From Oegoconia quadripuncta (taxonomy: Eukaryota > Arthropoda > Insecta > Lepidoptera > Autostichidae): a DNA stretch of 64,000 bases. The position numbers were made by a program, and so were the translations under genes. A model generated the notes under the pieces. It saw nothing but the letters and a program-made list of their open reading frames with translations, was not told where the DNA came from and made no database searches. Positions 19,535-29,984 of the stretch are shown piece after piece; position 1 is the first letter of the stretch, and each line of letters begins with the position of its first letter. Location of the stretch: positions 32,519,242 through 32,583,241 of the forward strand of contig OX438743.1 in assembly GCA_949316235.1 (NCBI GenBank), read 5' to 3'.

Positions 19535-19655
19535 CTGAAAGAGTTTATATAAAGAAATGTAAAGAAAGAATAAAGAAATGGATGGATATATGACCTCACT
19601 TGAAGCCCTAAGTGTCTATTGAAATTGTGGAAGTAGTCGGTACCAAGGTACTCAC
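19535..19655 (-). other. Probable 5'-UTR intron of the SAM-protein gene
   Basis: A strong donor (GATG/GTGAGT, exon end 19656) and acceptor (TTTCAG/GTCATG, exon start 19534) lie just upstream of the proposed start codon. The 5' end of the leader exon is not visible. If used, the leader contains a very short upstream ORF (ATG GTC ATG TAA) before the main start. Confidence 0.5.
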
Positions 19656-20071
19656 CATCAGCGTATCGCTCACAACACCGAAATCACTACAAACACAATT
19701 TTTTATCAAACACAAAGATATTTAAAGTGTTGAGATTTAAAATAACTTTTATCGGAGTGTATGTCCTAAAAATTTGAATAACTGTAACGTACAATGACAA
19801 CGGAACGACGACACGACCAACAGAGTCGTTCGCGGTAAAAAGCAGTGTTGCCAACTCTATACTTCCAAATAGCGCTACGAAGAAATAAAAAGGCAAAAGA
19901 GCTTTATAATCAGAAGAAAGTAAATAAAATAGTGCATATTTTATATAATATATCTACACAATTTAACATTATTATTACCTAGAAATCGTCACCAAGACGT
20001 TATTTTCATTAGATAATTACAAACTGTTGTTCCTCGTTCCGATACAAGGATTATTTCGGAAATTAGTTATT

Positions 20072-20113
20072 TTTGAAACTTTTTACTAACTAGGATTAGT
20101 AAAAAGTTTCAAA
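20072..20113. repeat. Inverted repeat, 18-bp perfect arms
   Basis: TTTGAAACTTTTTACTAA at 20072-20089 pairs with 20096-20113 around a 6-base loop. Confidence 0.85.
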
Positions 20114-20279
20114 TATAAACAAAGACGAAATTGAAGAACTGCTGTTCACATAATCTCCGGACTTTGCGATCATAGCTCTGTCCATTCCTAACTCAAATGC
20201 CGATTGTGAGAGGGAAAAATGCTCAAAAAGAAATAATGTGTAATCCGAAATGTTTTATTAACGCCAACTGCGAATGGAG

Positions 20280-20337
20280 TTCTATTAGCAGATTGGCTGT
20301 TTGAACAATTTTTCAAACAGCCAATCTGCCAATAGAA
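20280..20337. repeat. Inverted repeat, 26-bp arms
   Basis: Left arm 20280-20305 starts TTCTATTAGCAGATTGGCTG. The right arm at 20312-20337 is its reverse complement with one mismatch, and the loop is 6 bases. It may be a small foldback or a regulatory hairpin upstream of the element genes. Confidence 0.85.
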
Positions 20338-21544
20338 TGATGACGCTGATGCAAAAATTTCAAAGCTTCTCAAAACATGTTGTCAAAAATGACTGCCACA
20401 CTTTACTTGCCAAAACTTTCCAAAAGCGGAGGTCAGAGAATCTTTGCTGAGGATGTGTTTTCCTTCAAATGATGCTATCAAAATATAATTCGAAAAATAA
20501 CACACCTTTGAAGGAAAAGAAAGACATTATTAAAGCTTAATTACTGACATATTGTGTTTTTATTATTATATTTATAAATTTTCTTGTCCTTGTACGAATA
20601 AACAGTTAAAAATACGAAGTGATAAACCGATGTAAATGTCAAAACAAGAAATTCCGCTTTTTTTTGTCGAAAATCCGCGTTTTTCTGGCTACACTGTTTT
20701 GTAATAAGTTTCACAGCCCAGCCGTCTTCCTACACAACACGGCTAAAGGACTCTTTGGCTAAAGGTAAGTAGGTAGCGTAGACAGTAGGTTTATCTGTCT
20801 ACGGTAGGTAGGTATCCTTTATTGCTGACGACTGCTGATATCCTAGAGCAATGTTTCCATAAAAGTATCTGTCAAAGTTCCGTAAAAAATCAGTAGGCAT
20901 TGTTATTTTGAAATAATATTTCGTGGATTCAGGTACAGTCAACAGTCAAAGTTTTAGGTACAGTCAAGGTCCAAGATATGTATACACCACAAAGTGCCAC
21001 AAAAGTCACCTTCAAAATTACTACAGATATGGCAACACGTAAAAGTTCAAGAAGTTCAGAAGCCTAATGCAGCGTAATAGAGTCCAAACTCCAAAGACCA
21101 ATGTTCACACGTTTCTTATGACGTTTTACAACACACTTGCGACGAAAAATAAATAAGTCTTTCGGAGAACGACTTTGCTTTTTGACTATTTTTCCATTGC
21201 AGCAAATTTCAGTATGCTGGCATGTATTCTTCTTTAGCTTTAGATGGCAACAATATGTGCCTCACCTATTTGACGCGGCGTGTCAGTATTTTAAAATATC
21301 TTTATTACATGAACTCGATTTTTTTAAAATAATTGAGTACAAAACATAGTTAATATTAATTAATCTATCTGTGAAAAAGAAGGCAAAGATTTTTTCGCGA
21401 GTGGTAGTTCTGGCTCCTAGCTGGCTGGCCAGCGAAAGCGCGACTTGAAAAAGCGCGGTAAATTAAAAAAATGTTCTTCTTTTGCTTACTACAGCAGGAG
21501 AAAAAAGTTTTGATATTTGAATATTTTTTTTTTAACGACAATCA

Positions 21545-23850
21545 ATTTGTTATTTCATCAAGCTATATAACACACGACTCGCTAACCGTGTAGTAAACAG
21601 CATCCGTAATATTAAATTCGGATAATGTAGCCGGTTTTTCTTTAACACAAGACTTGTGGAACGAGCGTGATACAGTTTAGGTAGTCGGGTTTGTACCATT
21701 TCACATAACATAACTAACAAGGCCAATATTTGTATAATACACTGTTCGTCAAGTCGTATAAACACACGACTCGTGAGCTGTGTAGTGAACAGAGCCGGCG
21801 GTCGTGTTTGTACCATTTCACATAACATGGCCAACAAGGCCAGGATTTGTATAATACACTGTTCGTCAAGTCGTATAACATACGACTTGCGAGCCGTGTA
21901 GTAAATTGCTCCGGCAGTGGTGTTTGTGACGATGTTTTCAATTCGGATAAGGTAGCCGGTTTTTATATAATACAAGACTTGTGTAACCGTACGTGATATG
22001 GCTCAGTTAGTCGTGTTTGTGATGTTTCACATGACATGGCTTACAAGGCCAGGTTTTGTATAATACACGGTTCGTCAAGTCGTATAAACACACGACTCGC
22101 GAGCTGTGTAGTAAACAGCGCCGGCAGTCGTGTTTGTGATGATGTTTTAACTTCAGATAATGTAGCCAGTTTTTCTTTAACACACGACTTGTTAAACCGT
22201 GCGTGATACTGCTTTGATAGTCGTGTTTGTACCATTTCACATAACATGGCTTACAAGGCCAGGATTTGTATAATACACGGTTCGTCAAGTCGTATAAACA
22301 CACGACTCGCGAGCTGTGTAGTATAAACAGCGCCGGCAGTCGTGTTTGTGATGATGTTTTAACTTCAGATAATGAAGCCAGTTTTTCTTTAACACACGAC
22401 TTGTTAAACCGTGCGTGATACTGCTTTGATAGTCGTGTTTGTACCATTTCACATAACATGGCTTACAAGGCCAGGATTTGTATAATACACGGTTCGTCAA
22501 GTCGTATAAACACACGACTCGCGAGCTGTGTAGTAAACAGCGCCGGCAGTCGTGTTTGTGATGATGATTTAACTTCAGATAATGTAGCCAGTTTTTCTTT
22601 AACACACGACTTGTTAAACCGTGCGTGATACTGCTTTGATAGTCGTGTTTGTACCATTTCACATAACATGGCTTACAAGGCCAGGATTTGTATAATACAC
22701 GGTTCGTCAAGTCGTATAAACACACGACTCGCGAGCTGTGTAGTAAACAGCGCCGGCAGTCGTGTTTGTACCATTTCACATAACATGGCTAACAAGGTCA
22801 GGATTTGTATAATACACTGTTCGTCAAGTCGTATAACATACGACTTGCGAGCCGTGTAGTAAATTGCTCCGGCAGTGGTGTTTGTGACGATGTTTTCAAT
22901 TCGGATAAGGTAGCCGGTTTTTATTTAATACAAGACTTGTGTAACCGTACGTGATACGGCTCAGTTAGTCGTGTTTGTGACTTTTCACATGACATGGCTT
23001 ACAAGGCCAGGATTTGTATATTACACGGTTCGTCAAGTCGTATAAACACACGACTCGCGAGCTGTGTAGTAAACAGCGCCGGCAGTCGTGTTTGTGATGA
23101 TGTTTTAACTTCAGATAATGTAGCCGGTTTTTCTTTAACACACGACTTGTTAAACCGTGCGTGATACTGCTCTGGTAGTCGTGTTTGTACCATTTCACAT
23201 AACATGGCTTACAAGGCCAGGATTTGTATAATACACGGTTCGTCAAGTCGTATAAACACACGACTCGCGAGCTGTGTAGTAAACAGCGCCGGCAGTCGTG
23301 TTTGTACCATTTCACACAACACGGCTAACAAGGTCAGGATTTGTATAATACACTGTTCGTCAAGTCGTATAACATACGACTTGCGAGCCGTGTAGTACAT
23401 TGCTCCGGCAGTGGTGTTTGTGACGATGTTTTCAATTCGGATAAGGTAGCCGGTTTTTATTTAATACAAGACTTGTGTAACCGTACGTGATACGGCTCAG
23501 TTAGTCGTGTTTGTGACTTTTCACATGACATGGCTTACAAGGCCAGGATTTGTATAATACACGGTTCGTCAAGTCGTATAAACACACGACTCGCGAGCTG
23601 TGTAGTAAACAGCGCCGGCAGTCGTGCTTGTACCATTTCACATAACATGGCTTACAAGGCCAGGATTTGTATAATACACGGTTCGTCAAGTCGTATAAAC
23701 AACCCTAGTGAACCGTGTAGTTAACAGCTCCGCAGCCATGTTTGTGACGGTGATTTAAACATGGCCAGAGTAGGGGATTTTTCTTTGATACACGGCTCAT
23801 CAAACCAAAAACGGTAGCCGTGTAATAGTGACATAAGCAGTCAGCTCCTT
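21545..23850. repeat. Right subterminal array, 210/118-bp units in a 536-bp higher-order repeat
   Basis: The motif TTACAAGGCCAGGATTTGTA recurs (as AACAAGGTCAGG in some units) at about 22041, 22251, 22463, 22673, 22791, 22999, 23209, 23327, 23535 and 23652. Spacings are about 210 or 118 bp. The pairs 22673/23209, 22791/23327 and 22999/23535 are each 536 bp apart, so a three-unit block has been duplicated. Units contain CACACGACTCGCGAG, CACGGTTCGTCAAG and CCGTG cores. Long repetitive open frames on both strands here are repeat artefacts. Confidence 0.92.
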
Positions 23851-24198
23851 TACTTGGCTACGTTTTACGTTTAAACAACACAGCGACAATTTTGACGCGG
23901 TTGGTGTAACCTCCTAAGACACGTTGTCTAGCCATGTATGTTCTCATACACGGTCATATGTAGCTGTGTCAAAAATGTAACCGTTTAAAAATACACGGCA
24001 ATACTTTTGACACGGCTAAAGTATCTGCTTTACTTGTCCCTCTAGCAGGATCTAACGACTGGAGTAGCCACTTATATGACTAACGTGGATATGTAAAATC
24101 GATAGCCGTGTACACGGTTTTTAACACGGCTACCAAACCCGACTACGCCAGCCGACAGCACGGCACCGTGCAGTATAGCCGTGTAGAAAAGCCGTGTA
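23851..24198. repeat. Outer right subterminal region with scattered ACACGG motifs
   Basis: No regular period, but many ACACGG, CACGGC and CCGTGT cores occur in both orientations, for example TACACGGTTTTTAACACGGC near 24110. They resemble those of the left end. Probably protein-binding sites for mobilisation, by analogy with plant CACTA subterminal repeats. Confidence 0.7.
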
Positions 24199-24210
24199 TT
24201 TTTCCCAGTG
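24199..24210 (-). repeat. Terminal inverted repeat, right
   Basis: TTTTTCCCAGTG, the exact reverse complement of the first 12 bases of the element at 4176-4187. Confidence 0.88.
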
Positions 24211-24363
24211 TAGCATTGTTGTGTTCCGGTTGTCAGAGATAAGATACCCAGTCCCCCAAATGTTTTGGGGTTTCCGGATCAGTACGCTTTGACCTTCGAC
24301 CTCATCTTCACTTAACATCAAGTGTGATTGCGGTCAAGTACGAACACGTCGTGCAAAAAAAAA
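24211..24363 (+). repeat. SINE family A, right half of the copy split by the 20-kb transposon
   Basis: Begins TAGCATTGTTGTGTTCCGGT and continues TTGTCAGAGATAAGATACCC, CTTCGACCTCATCTTC and ACTTAACATCA to a poly(A) tail at about 24354-24363. It continues the left half at 3998-4175 exactly after one TA is removed, in the order found in the intact copies. The first TA (24211-24212) is the right target-site duplication. Confidence 0.92.
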
Positions 24364-24958
24364 GGGAATGCCACTGGTCTTCATCACTCGCACATTCTCC
24401 TGAAACGAAATAGGACTAAAAATGATACGCATCATTGGTTGGTTCCACATTAACTAAAATAACTTATTGTGTTCGTAGGTCACATAATAATGGTAAGGTT
24501 ATGTTATCCGTGATGTCTCATGATGCCGACATGAAAGAAGTTTTAAGAGTCGATGTTATGGAGGTGAAAATGGGAGAGCGACAGATGATGTCATTTAGGA
24601 GTGTCATAAAATCTACCCGCACGAGGTGCACGGTTAGATAGACCAATCTAGAGTCGTATTGTTTTTTATTAAAAACATACCTACCCAGTCTTTAGCCAGC
24701 AATCTCTTAAGAAGAAAGGAACTCATAAAAATATACAAGTTGTCTTTTCACTTTATATCGTGTAGCAGTTCACTTTTACAGGAGTTCGGAACAAAGTGCG
24801 AAGCGGTCGCACGTGCTGGTTTCTTGTAAATGGGTGTAACGTTTTAGCGACGAGAATAGACCACCTGTGACTTTTGACGGAGTTAAGAATTGGGAACTTT
24901 TGATAAGGTCAAACATCTTCGTGTTCACACGGGGTTTCTATGGTCATACTATAAATAA
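24364..24958. other. Spacer, no gene seen
   Basis: An open frame at 24435-24641 has no recognisable motif. Nothing else assigned. Confidence 0.4.
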
Positions 24959-25012
24959 TAAACAGATTTTGTATATCTAAGCAAATTTGCTTAGATATAC
25001 AAAATCTGTTTA
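24959..25012. repeat. Perfect 54-bp palindrome
   Basis: The arm TAAACAGATTTTGTATATCT continues to AAGCAAA and is followed by its exact reverse complement without a spacer. It could extrude as a cruciform or be a collapsed foldback. It abuts a second palindrome at 25012-25073. Confidence 0.9.
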
Positions 25013-25073
25013 CCTAAATACTACTTACAGTAATTACTGTAAGTACAGTAATTACTGTAAGTAGTATTTAGGT
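25012..25073. repeat. 62-bp palindrome, nearly perfect
   Basis: The arm ACCTAAATACTACTTACAGT (continued by AATTACTGTAA) pairs with the right half, with mismatch only at the centre. TTACAGTAATTACTGTAA is itself palindromic and occurs twice. Confidence 0.9.
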
Positions 25074-25269
25074 ACACACGGCTACGCCTATTTGGAATTT
25101 GTTTATATCTATAATATGTTTATCTCGCGAGAATTTTATAGGGATTCTATGTCCTAAATTACTTAAATCCTTCAAAAAGAAGGCTGCCGGGGAAGCACTG
25201 GCATTTAGTAGGAACAATCTCGCAAGGGCACTCACGGGGCAATGCTGTCTGAGCAAACCATGCTCAACA

Positions 25270-25600
25270 TAGGGCTTTGGGTAACGGGGATGTGCAGACT
25301 TTACCTCCTTAAAGAGGAAATACCATTTACATCTGCTGTGTGAATGTGGTCCGCTGATGCGTAAACGCAATATCCATTTATGTGGCCACTTACTGCACCC
25401 GGATGAGATAAAAACAATAGGGCGCAAGGAAAATAATCCAATTCCTCAAAGAGGAAAACCTGAGCAACGAACTGTAGGTTAGTGGCGATCACAATAGATC
25501 GCCAACGGTCGCAGTGATACAGGCCCCGACGACCGGCAACAGCCACATATACAACCAATACCAATCCTATATCCTATTCCAGAGTACATTCTACGTCTCA
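25270..25600 (-). repeat. Dispersed repeat, second copy at 54430-54720
   Basis: On the minus strand it shares with the other copy the segments around CACTG(C/T)GACCGTTG, GTTTTATCTCATCCGGGTGC and CACTTACTGCACCC-like blocks. Open frames across it encode nothing that I recognise. It is probably a diverged LINE 3' region. Boundaries are uncertain. Confidence 0.5.
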
Positions 25601-26045
25601 CACAGACAGACAGGACAACGAAGTGATCGTATAAGGATTCCCTTTTCCTTTTGAGGTGTGGAAACTTAAAAAAGGACTATGCTTTGTTATTATTACGTTC
25701 AAAACTGTTTAATATTTGGTGTACATCAGTCAAGGAAGGGATATTTTAATTCCATCACAAAAAGTATGAGTGTATACTCATTACCAATAATAACATAACG
25801 TGAGCAGTAATGAATATTTCATCTAACTTTTGGTAACAAGAATAGATGATTTATTGTTGTTGTCAATAGATATTGTAATACGAGTTTGATATCGTCAAGC
25901 ATTTGGATAAGATCTTACCAACACATAATTATTTGATTAGATCATGCTAGATCATGCAGCTAGCATTTTGGGCACTCTTCCACACGGGCCAAACCTGTGC
26001 CACCTACTAAATGATGAATAAACTAAATAAACGAAATGATACAGA
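25601..26045. other. Spacer, no gene seen
   Basis: AT-rich sequence with no supported feature. Confidence 0.4.
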
Positions 26046-26049
26046 TTCT

Positions 26050-26293
26050 TTTTTTATACACTTTTTAGAACTTGACCTCAATCACTCTTGATGTTAAATG
26101 AAGATGACGTCGAATGAGGAAGCGTGCTCACCCGGTACCCCAATTTTATTTGGAGGAATGGGTTTCTTATCTCTAACAATAGGAACAAAACAATGCTATC
26201 AACATTGCTGTTTGGCGGCAGACTTAGATAAGATGGTGGTAGCTAGCCAGGCGGACATTTAAAACGCTCTTCTATCACCAACCAAATTCTTTA
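26050..26293 (-). repeat. SINE family A, 5'-truncated copy
   Basis: On the plus strand it reads from the tail: GATGTTAAATGAAGATGACG, then GCTATCAACATTGCTGTTTG, GGCGGCAGACTTAGATAAGA and GCTAGCCAGGCGGACATTTA, ending at ACCAACCAAAT. The tRNA-like head is absent. It shows an uninterrupted SINE at the site homologous to the 20-kb insertion. Confidence 0.85.
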
Positions 26294-26790
26294 AATTTGT
26301 TGATTTAATTAGCTTTTTAATTACGTCTGCTATCGATCACAATTAGTATTTGTATTGGTTAGTTATTATATGTATATAAATTGATTTTGTGATTATCACA
26401 CTATTCATTATATTTTGATGTAGTATGTAATAATATGTGTAAAAGTGAGAAGAGGCTGTGTCTCAATATAAGCATGTGGGCATGTTGACGTGATGAGTCC
26501 TATACATCCAGTTATCAAATATGATGTCAAAGAGGGAATTGAGAAAGTTTTACATAAATATTTTCTATTTCCTATAACTCAGTCCACTTACAAATCCCCT
26601 TAAAAACTCTACATTCGAATGGTAGCGACAAACTTTTAACGAGTTCAAACTCGACATGGAAATATGGCCGCCAAATAAAACAGTTATTACTTCGCAAACT
26701 AACTCGGCGACCCTTTAGTTTTCTTCAAGTTCAATCAAAGAGAGCAAACACCGTTTGTGGTCCAGGCAGGCCCGGGAGGCTGAGGGGGAG
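26294..26790. other. Spacer with a GC-richer patch, no gene seen
   Basis: 26640-26790 is less AT-rich than its surroundings but has no convincing open frame. Confidence 0.4.
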
Positions 26791-26799
26791 GGTGGCAAA

Positions 26800-26895
26800 T
26801 GCAACGGCAGATGACTCACCCGGGGTGGTTAAAAATCAATAAGCCTTGTCGAGTACGGGGCGCGCGGTTCGAATTCCAAGAGGTTTTTTTTTGAT
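26800..26895 (+). repeat. tRNA-like SINE head fragment
   Basis: A box-B-like GCGCGGTTCGAATTCC is followed by a T run at 26884. Upstream GGTGGTTAAAAATCAATAAG could be a degenerate box A. It does not fold as a tRNA, so I treat it as a SINE fragment. Confidence 0.35.
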
Positions 26896-27970
26896 ATCGT
26901 TTAATTATTAATCGGTCTTGTTTAATAATATGTTAAATAAACTTAATTAACTAGACGTATGTCTATAGTAGTTAAGTCTAACACATTTCCGGAAAGCATT
27001 ACCTACCGGATTCCGCCCAACACGCTACGCTTTCCTGTAGGTACATGGACGCCAATTGAGGAATCCCGTAGATACGACGTTGCAGGGTCCTCCAATGAGT
27101 GACCTAATGGTTTGGAAACGGCCTCGGGAACTGATGGGTACAAAGGGCTCAGTATCGCTTTAGGTGGTAGTCTTAAGGAGACCTATATTAGCATTGGAAT
27201 ATGACTAAGAGGCGGAGATAAAATTTAGATTACAGTACCTACTCATCAATGGTATAAATGTTGCCAGCCTTAAATATAACTTAGTTCCGGTTTACGCTTG
27301 TGATGGGCAAGATATTTTAAGTTATAGAATTACTGTATAGATAAGTGGTCAGTTCTAACTTCTAATGTAATTGGTAATTAATATTGGTACTTTATTTATA
27401 AATAACTAAATTAAAAATTTCATATAAATCAGCACATAATAATCAAGTTCTATTCATTGTGTTAGAGTAGGCAGTTTCTTTCCAATATTGTCTCAATTTC
27501 AAATTTAATATAACCTACGATAGACAAAGTCATAAACAATGATACACATAATTGAATAGAAAATTCTTAAATTAATGTATTTCCGTTGGTTTTGAAATCA
27601 CCCTACGGCGGAACTGTTGTGTATTTAAATCACCATAATGGGCGCAAGGTAATCTCAATCTTGAGATCGCTTGATTAGTACGAGCTGAAGTTCTCGCCAT
27701 CACTATTTATTAATTCTCCGTACTTTTTTACACATTGATGGATTGGATCCTACCTACCTATAACTTAATCGTAGTTACGCCTCTCCAACAACCCTTCAAG
27801 CACGGGATTCCACGCTCGGCTGAACGTCAACTTGACTCTCTAATTGAGTAATTACGATGACTTGACTTTATCTTTCTGGTTAACTTACCAATTAGATATT
27901 CACTTTATCAATTAAATTGAGACTGATTGAAATATAACGGATCGTCAAAATATTATTAGTGCATGTCTTG
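26896..27970. other. Spacer, no gene seen
   Basis: 27648-27690 contains AATCTCAATCTTGAGATCGC, which matches the end of the small MITE found at 55921 and 63444, but no full copy is recognisable. Otherwise nothing. Confidence 0.4.
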
Positions 27971-27971
27971 T

Positions 27972-28016
27972 GTGGTTTCGGCATGTAAAACTATTCTTTT
28001 TACGTGCCGAAACCAC
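27972..28016. repeat. Hairpin, 19-bp arms
   Basis: GTGGTTTCGGCATGTAAAA at 27972-27990 pairs with 27998-28016. The loop is 7 bases and there is one mismatch that can form G-U in RNA. Confidence 0.85.
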
Positions 28017-28253
28017 CTCTTCCCGTTTGCACCAACTCATCTATTCTCGTGGGTATCGTGACTAAAGGACTTTTCACCAAAAAACATCCATAGATTTGCA
28101 CTGTAACACTGTGTATTACTGTATATTTCAAAAGGTGAACCGTGGATGTTATTTCAAGCATTAAACATTTAATATTTGGAACACCCAAAGGCTAATGTTT
28201 GAGATAAGATATTATGTATATATGACGTCTTATTTTAAAGATTTTTTATTTTT

Positions 28254-28672
28254 TTATTTGACATGTGCATTCTCCCGATTCTCACCTATGGCAGTCAAAC
28301 TTGGTCTTTGACAGAAACCCACATGTCCAACCTCAAGTGTACTGAATGTAAAACTGAACGACCGCGTCCGAAACACTACACTGCGCTCTAAGACCCTTGT
28401 TGCTGACGTAGCCACAACGGCCGCGAAGCCGAAGTGCCACTGGGCGGGCCATGTTTGTCGCAAGCCAGATGACATGTGGGCCAAAATCGGCACCACCTGG
28501 AGCCCATCGTTAGAAAGAAGGCGTCGCGGAACACCGAAAAGAGATGGTGGGATGAGTTGGATAAGTGCCTAACCAACTGGTCGGAGGAGGCCCGGGACAG
28601 AGAGCCGTGGAGAGGAGGGAGGCCTTTCCCCAGCAGTGGGACAGTATGGGCTCCTACTAAAAAAAAAAAAAT
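28254..28672 (+). pseudogene. LINE ORF2 C-terminal remnant, frameshifted
   Basis: Across shifting frames the plus strand encodes the typical lepidopteran LINE tail: LPILTYGSQTWSLTE-like at 28270, then WHWAGHVCRKPDDMWA-like, then RWWDELDKCLTNWSEEARD at 28545-28600, ending near CCCCAGCAGTGGGACAGTATG and a poly(A) tail at about 28660. The 5' part of the element is missing and the frame is broken, so it is inactive. It corresponds to the region after the reverse transcriptase. Confidence 0.8.
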
Positions 28673-28918
28673 ATTTTTAAAAAAACGGCTCTTTTACAAA
28701 TAGAATCAATAATAATTGGTTTACCTTAACATTAGCCAATTAGAGATTTTCCTAAATAATATAACATAGTATAGGTTGTTTGTGTGTGTATGTGTTAATG
28801 TATAGGGTTAGAGATGATTTCAAATAAGCTACGTCAGGTCATTCACCACTGATGGATGATCATCAGTAAATAAAACTGAAGTACTCTTAGGCGAAGAATC
28901 CGACTTACGCCCTGGTAT
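28673..28918. other. Spacer, no gene seen
   Basis: A short GT-rich run occurs near 28765-28790. Nothing else. Confidence 0.4.
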
Positions 28919-29129
28919 CATTTAAATACATGTCAGTATAGTTCTAAATACAAATATATAAGGTATTTACAAGTGTTTATCAACTGCAGTTTTAAATTGC
29001 TTTCATTATTCATGACACGATTCATTTAAATACATGTCAGTATAGTTCTAAATACAAATATATATAAGGTATCTACAAGTGTTTATCAACTGCAGTTTTA
29101 AATTGCTTTCATTATTCACGACACGATTC
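28919..29129. repeat. Recent tandem duplication, about 104-bp unit
   Basis: ATTTAAATACATGTCAGTAT through CATTATTC(A/G)(T/C)GACACGATTC occurs twice in direct order, starting at about 28919 and 29023. The copies are nearly identical, so the duplication is recent. Confidence 0.9.
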
Positions 29130-29516
29130 GTGATCCAGACTAAAAGCGTACACAAACAGAAATCACGAATAAAACAAAAAAGAATAGACTAGGAGCCATC
29201 CCACTATTATTGGACTAAATCGATTGCGTGGTCGCATCTGCATCGGATGGATGCAAAATTAAAATAGAGTTGGCACTTTTTAATCGGTGAATAATTATCC
29301 CGCCCCATGGGCCGTAGGGCTAGCGGAAACGGAAGTGACTTCCAGTCGCAGTCGCCCGATAATCGCTTCACGTTGACAATGGAAGAAATTAGTGGTCCGG
29401 GGCAGGTACTGGTGGAAAAAAACGAATGGGTGGGTAAAATTGGGGAGGTTTGTTAAAGTTAAAATTATTTGCACGAGTTATCAAATACTATGTCAGATCA
29501 GTGATAGATACATTTT
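29130..29516. other. Spacer with a GC-rich patch
   Basis: 29298-29375 is GC-rich (CCCGCCCCATGGGCCGTAGG and following) but has no open frame that I trust. Confidence 0.4.
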
Positions 29517-29755
29517 TACACTAGCTTTCCGCCCGCGGCTTCGCCTGCATAGAATAACTTTATCGCGGACATATTTAATTTGTTTATACCACGGGAACTA
29601 CTCATTTTATCGGGATATAAAATATCCTATGTCTTAATCCAGGGTATTCTAGCTGTATATCAAATTTCATCCATATCCGTTCATCTGTTTAGCCGTGATT
29701 GAGCAACAAACAAACATCCAACTTTTGCATTTATCATATTAGTTAGATATACTGG
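29517..29755 (+). repeat. Non-LTR (RTE-like) 3'-end fragment
   Basis: Reads ACTAGCTTTCCGCCCGCGGC, TTCGCCTGCATAGAATAACT, CAAATTTCATCCATATCCGT, GTGATTGAGCAACAAACAAA and ends ATTTATCATATTAGTTAG. This is a very common lepidopteran 3' end, and copies lie at 51572 and 62318. RTE assignment is from memory and tentative. Confidence 0.75.
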
Positions 29756-29984
29756 GTCAATATGGAGAATGCCAACTTTAAGGCCAAGAAAACTTCTTTT
29801 AAGTGACAGTGGGAGTTTGACCCCTATTACTGACCCTATCGATTGGTGCCTAAATATAACAGTTTTGGTGGCTGCGCCTATTTCTGTCTGCGTGAACCTC
29901 TCTCTTACAACTTTAGCACCCAATCTAAAAAAATAAAAATATTATCGCCCTAAAATAAATCGGGTACAACATTTATTTCCCTTC

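Larger units (their letters stand above)
19656..21544. promoter_or_regulatory. Putative promoter side of the element; palindromes, no coding sequence
   Basis: The region between the proposed leader exon and the right array should contain the promoter of the minus-strand genes. It has two palindromes: 20072-20113 (18-bp perfect arms) and 20280-20337 (26-bp arms, one mismatch). A few ACACGG motifs occur near 20735. No open frame has recognisable content. No core promoter could be pinpointed. Confidence 0.4.
4176..24210 (-). mobile_element. 20-kb CACTA/EnSpm-like (CMC) DNA transposon, apparently complete
   Basis: The element has 12-bp terminal inverted repeats CACTGGGAAAAA, a TA target duplication, long subterminal tandem arrays at both ends, and two minus-strand genes. 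These are a spliced SAM-domain protein gene and an 860-codon zinc-finger transposase gene. The boundaries are fixed by the interrupted SINE, which acts as an empty site. CACT(A/G) ends, short duplications and clustered subterminal motifs are known traits of CACTA elements, and TA duplications are described for the related Mirage group. Both reading frames are open and splice phases agree, so the copy may be young or still competent. It contains other repeats in its introns and flanks: a SINE A, a SINE B, two non-LTR 3' ends and a TIR element. Membership in the CMC group is inferred from ends and protein blocks, not from a search. Confidence 0.88.

Noticed and set aside
21550..23724. Several overlapping open frames on both strands encoding repeated peptides
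   Set aside because: They follow the 210/118-bp tandem units in every frame and have no protein character. They are by-products of the array.
4176..24210. Polinton/Maverick, Zisupton/KDZ or Helitron identity for the 20-kb element
   Set aside because: No DNA polymerase, integrase or capsid-like genes as in Polintons. KDZ elements have 8-bp duplications, whereas this one is TA. Helitrons lack inverted repeats and duplications. CACTG ends and subterminal arrays favour the CMC group.
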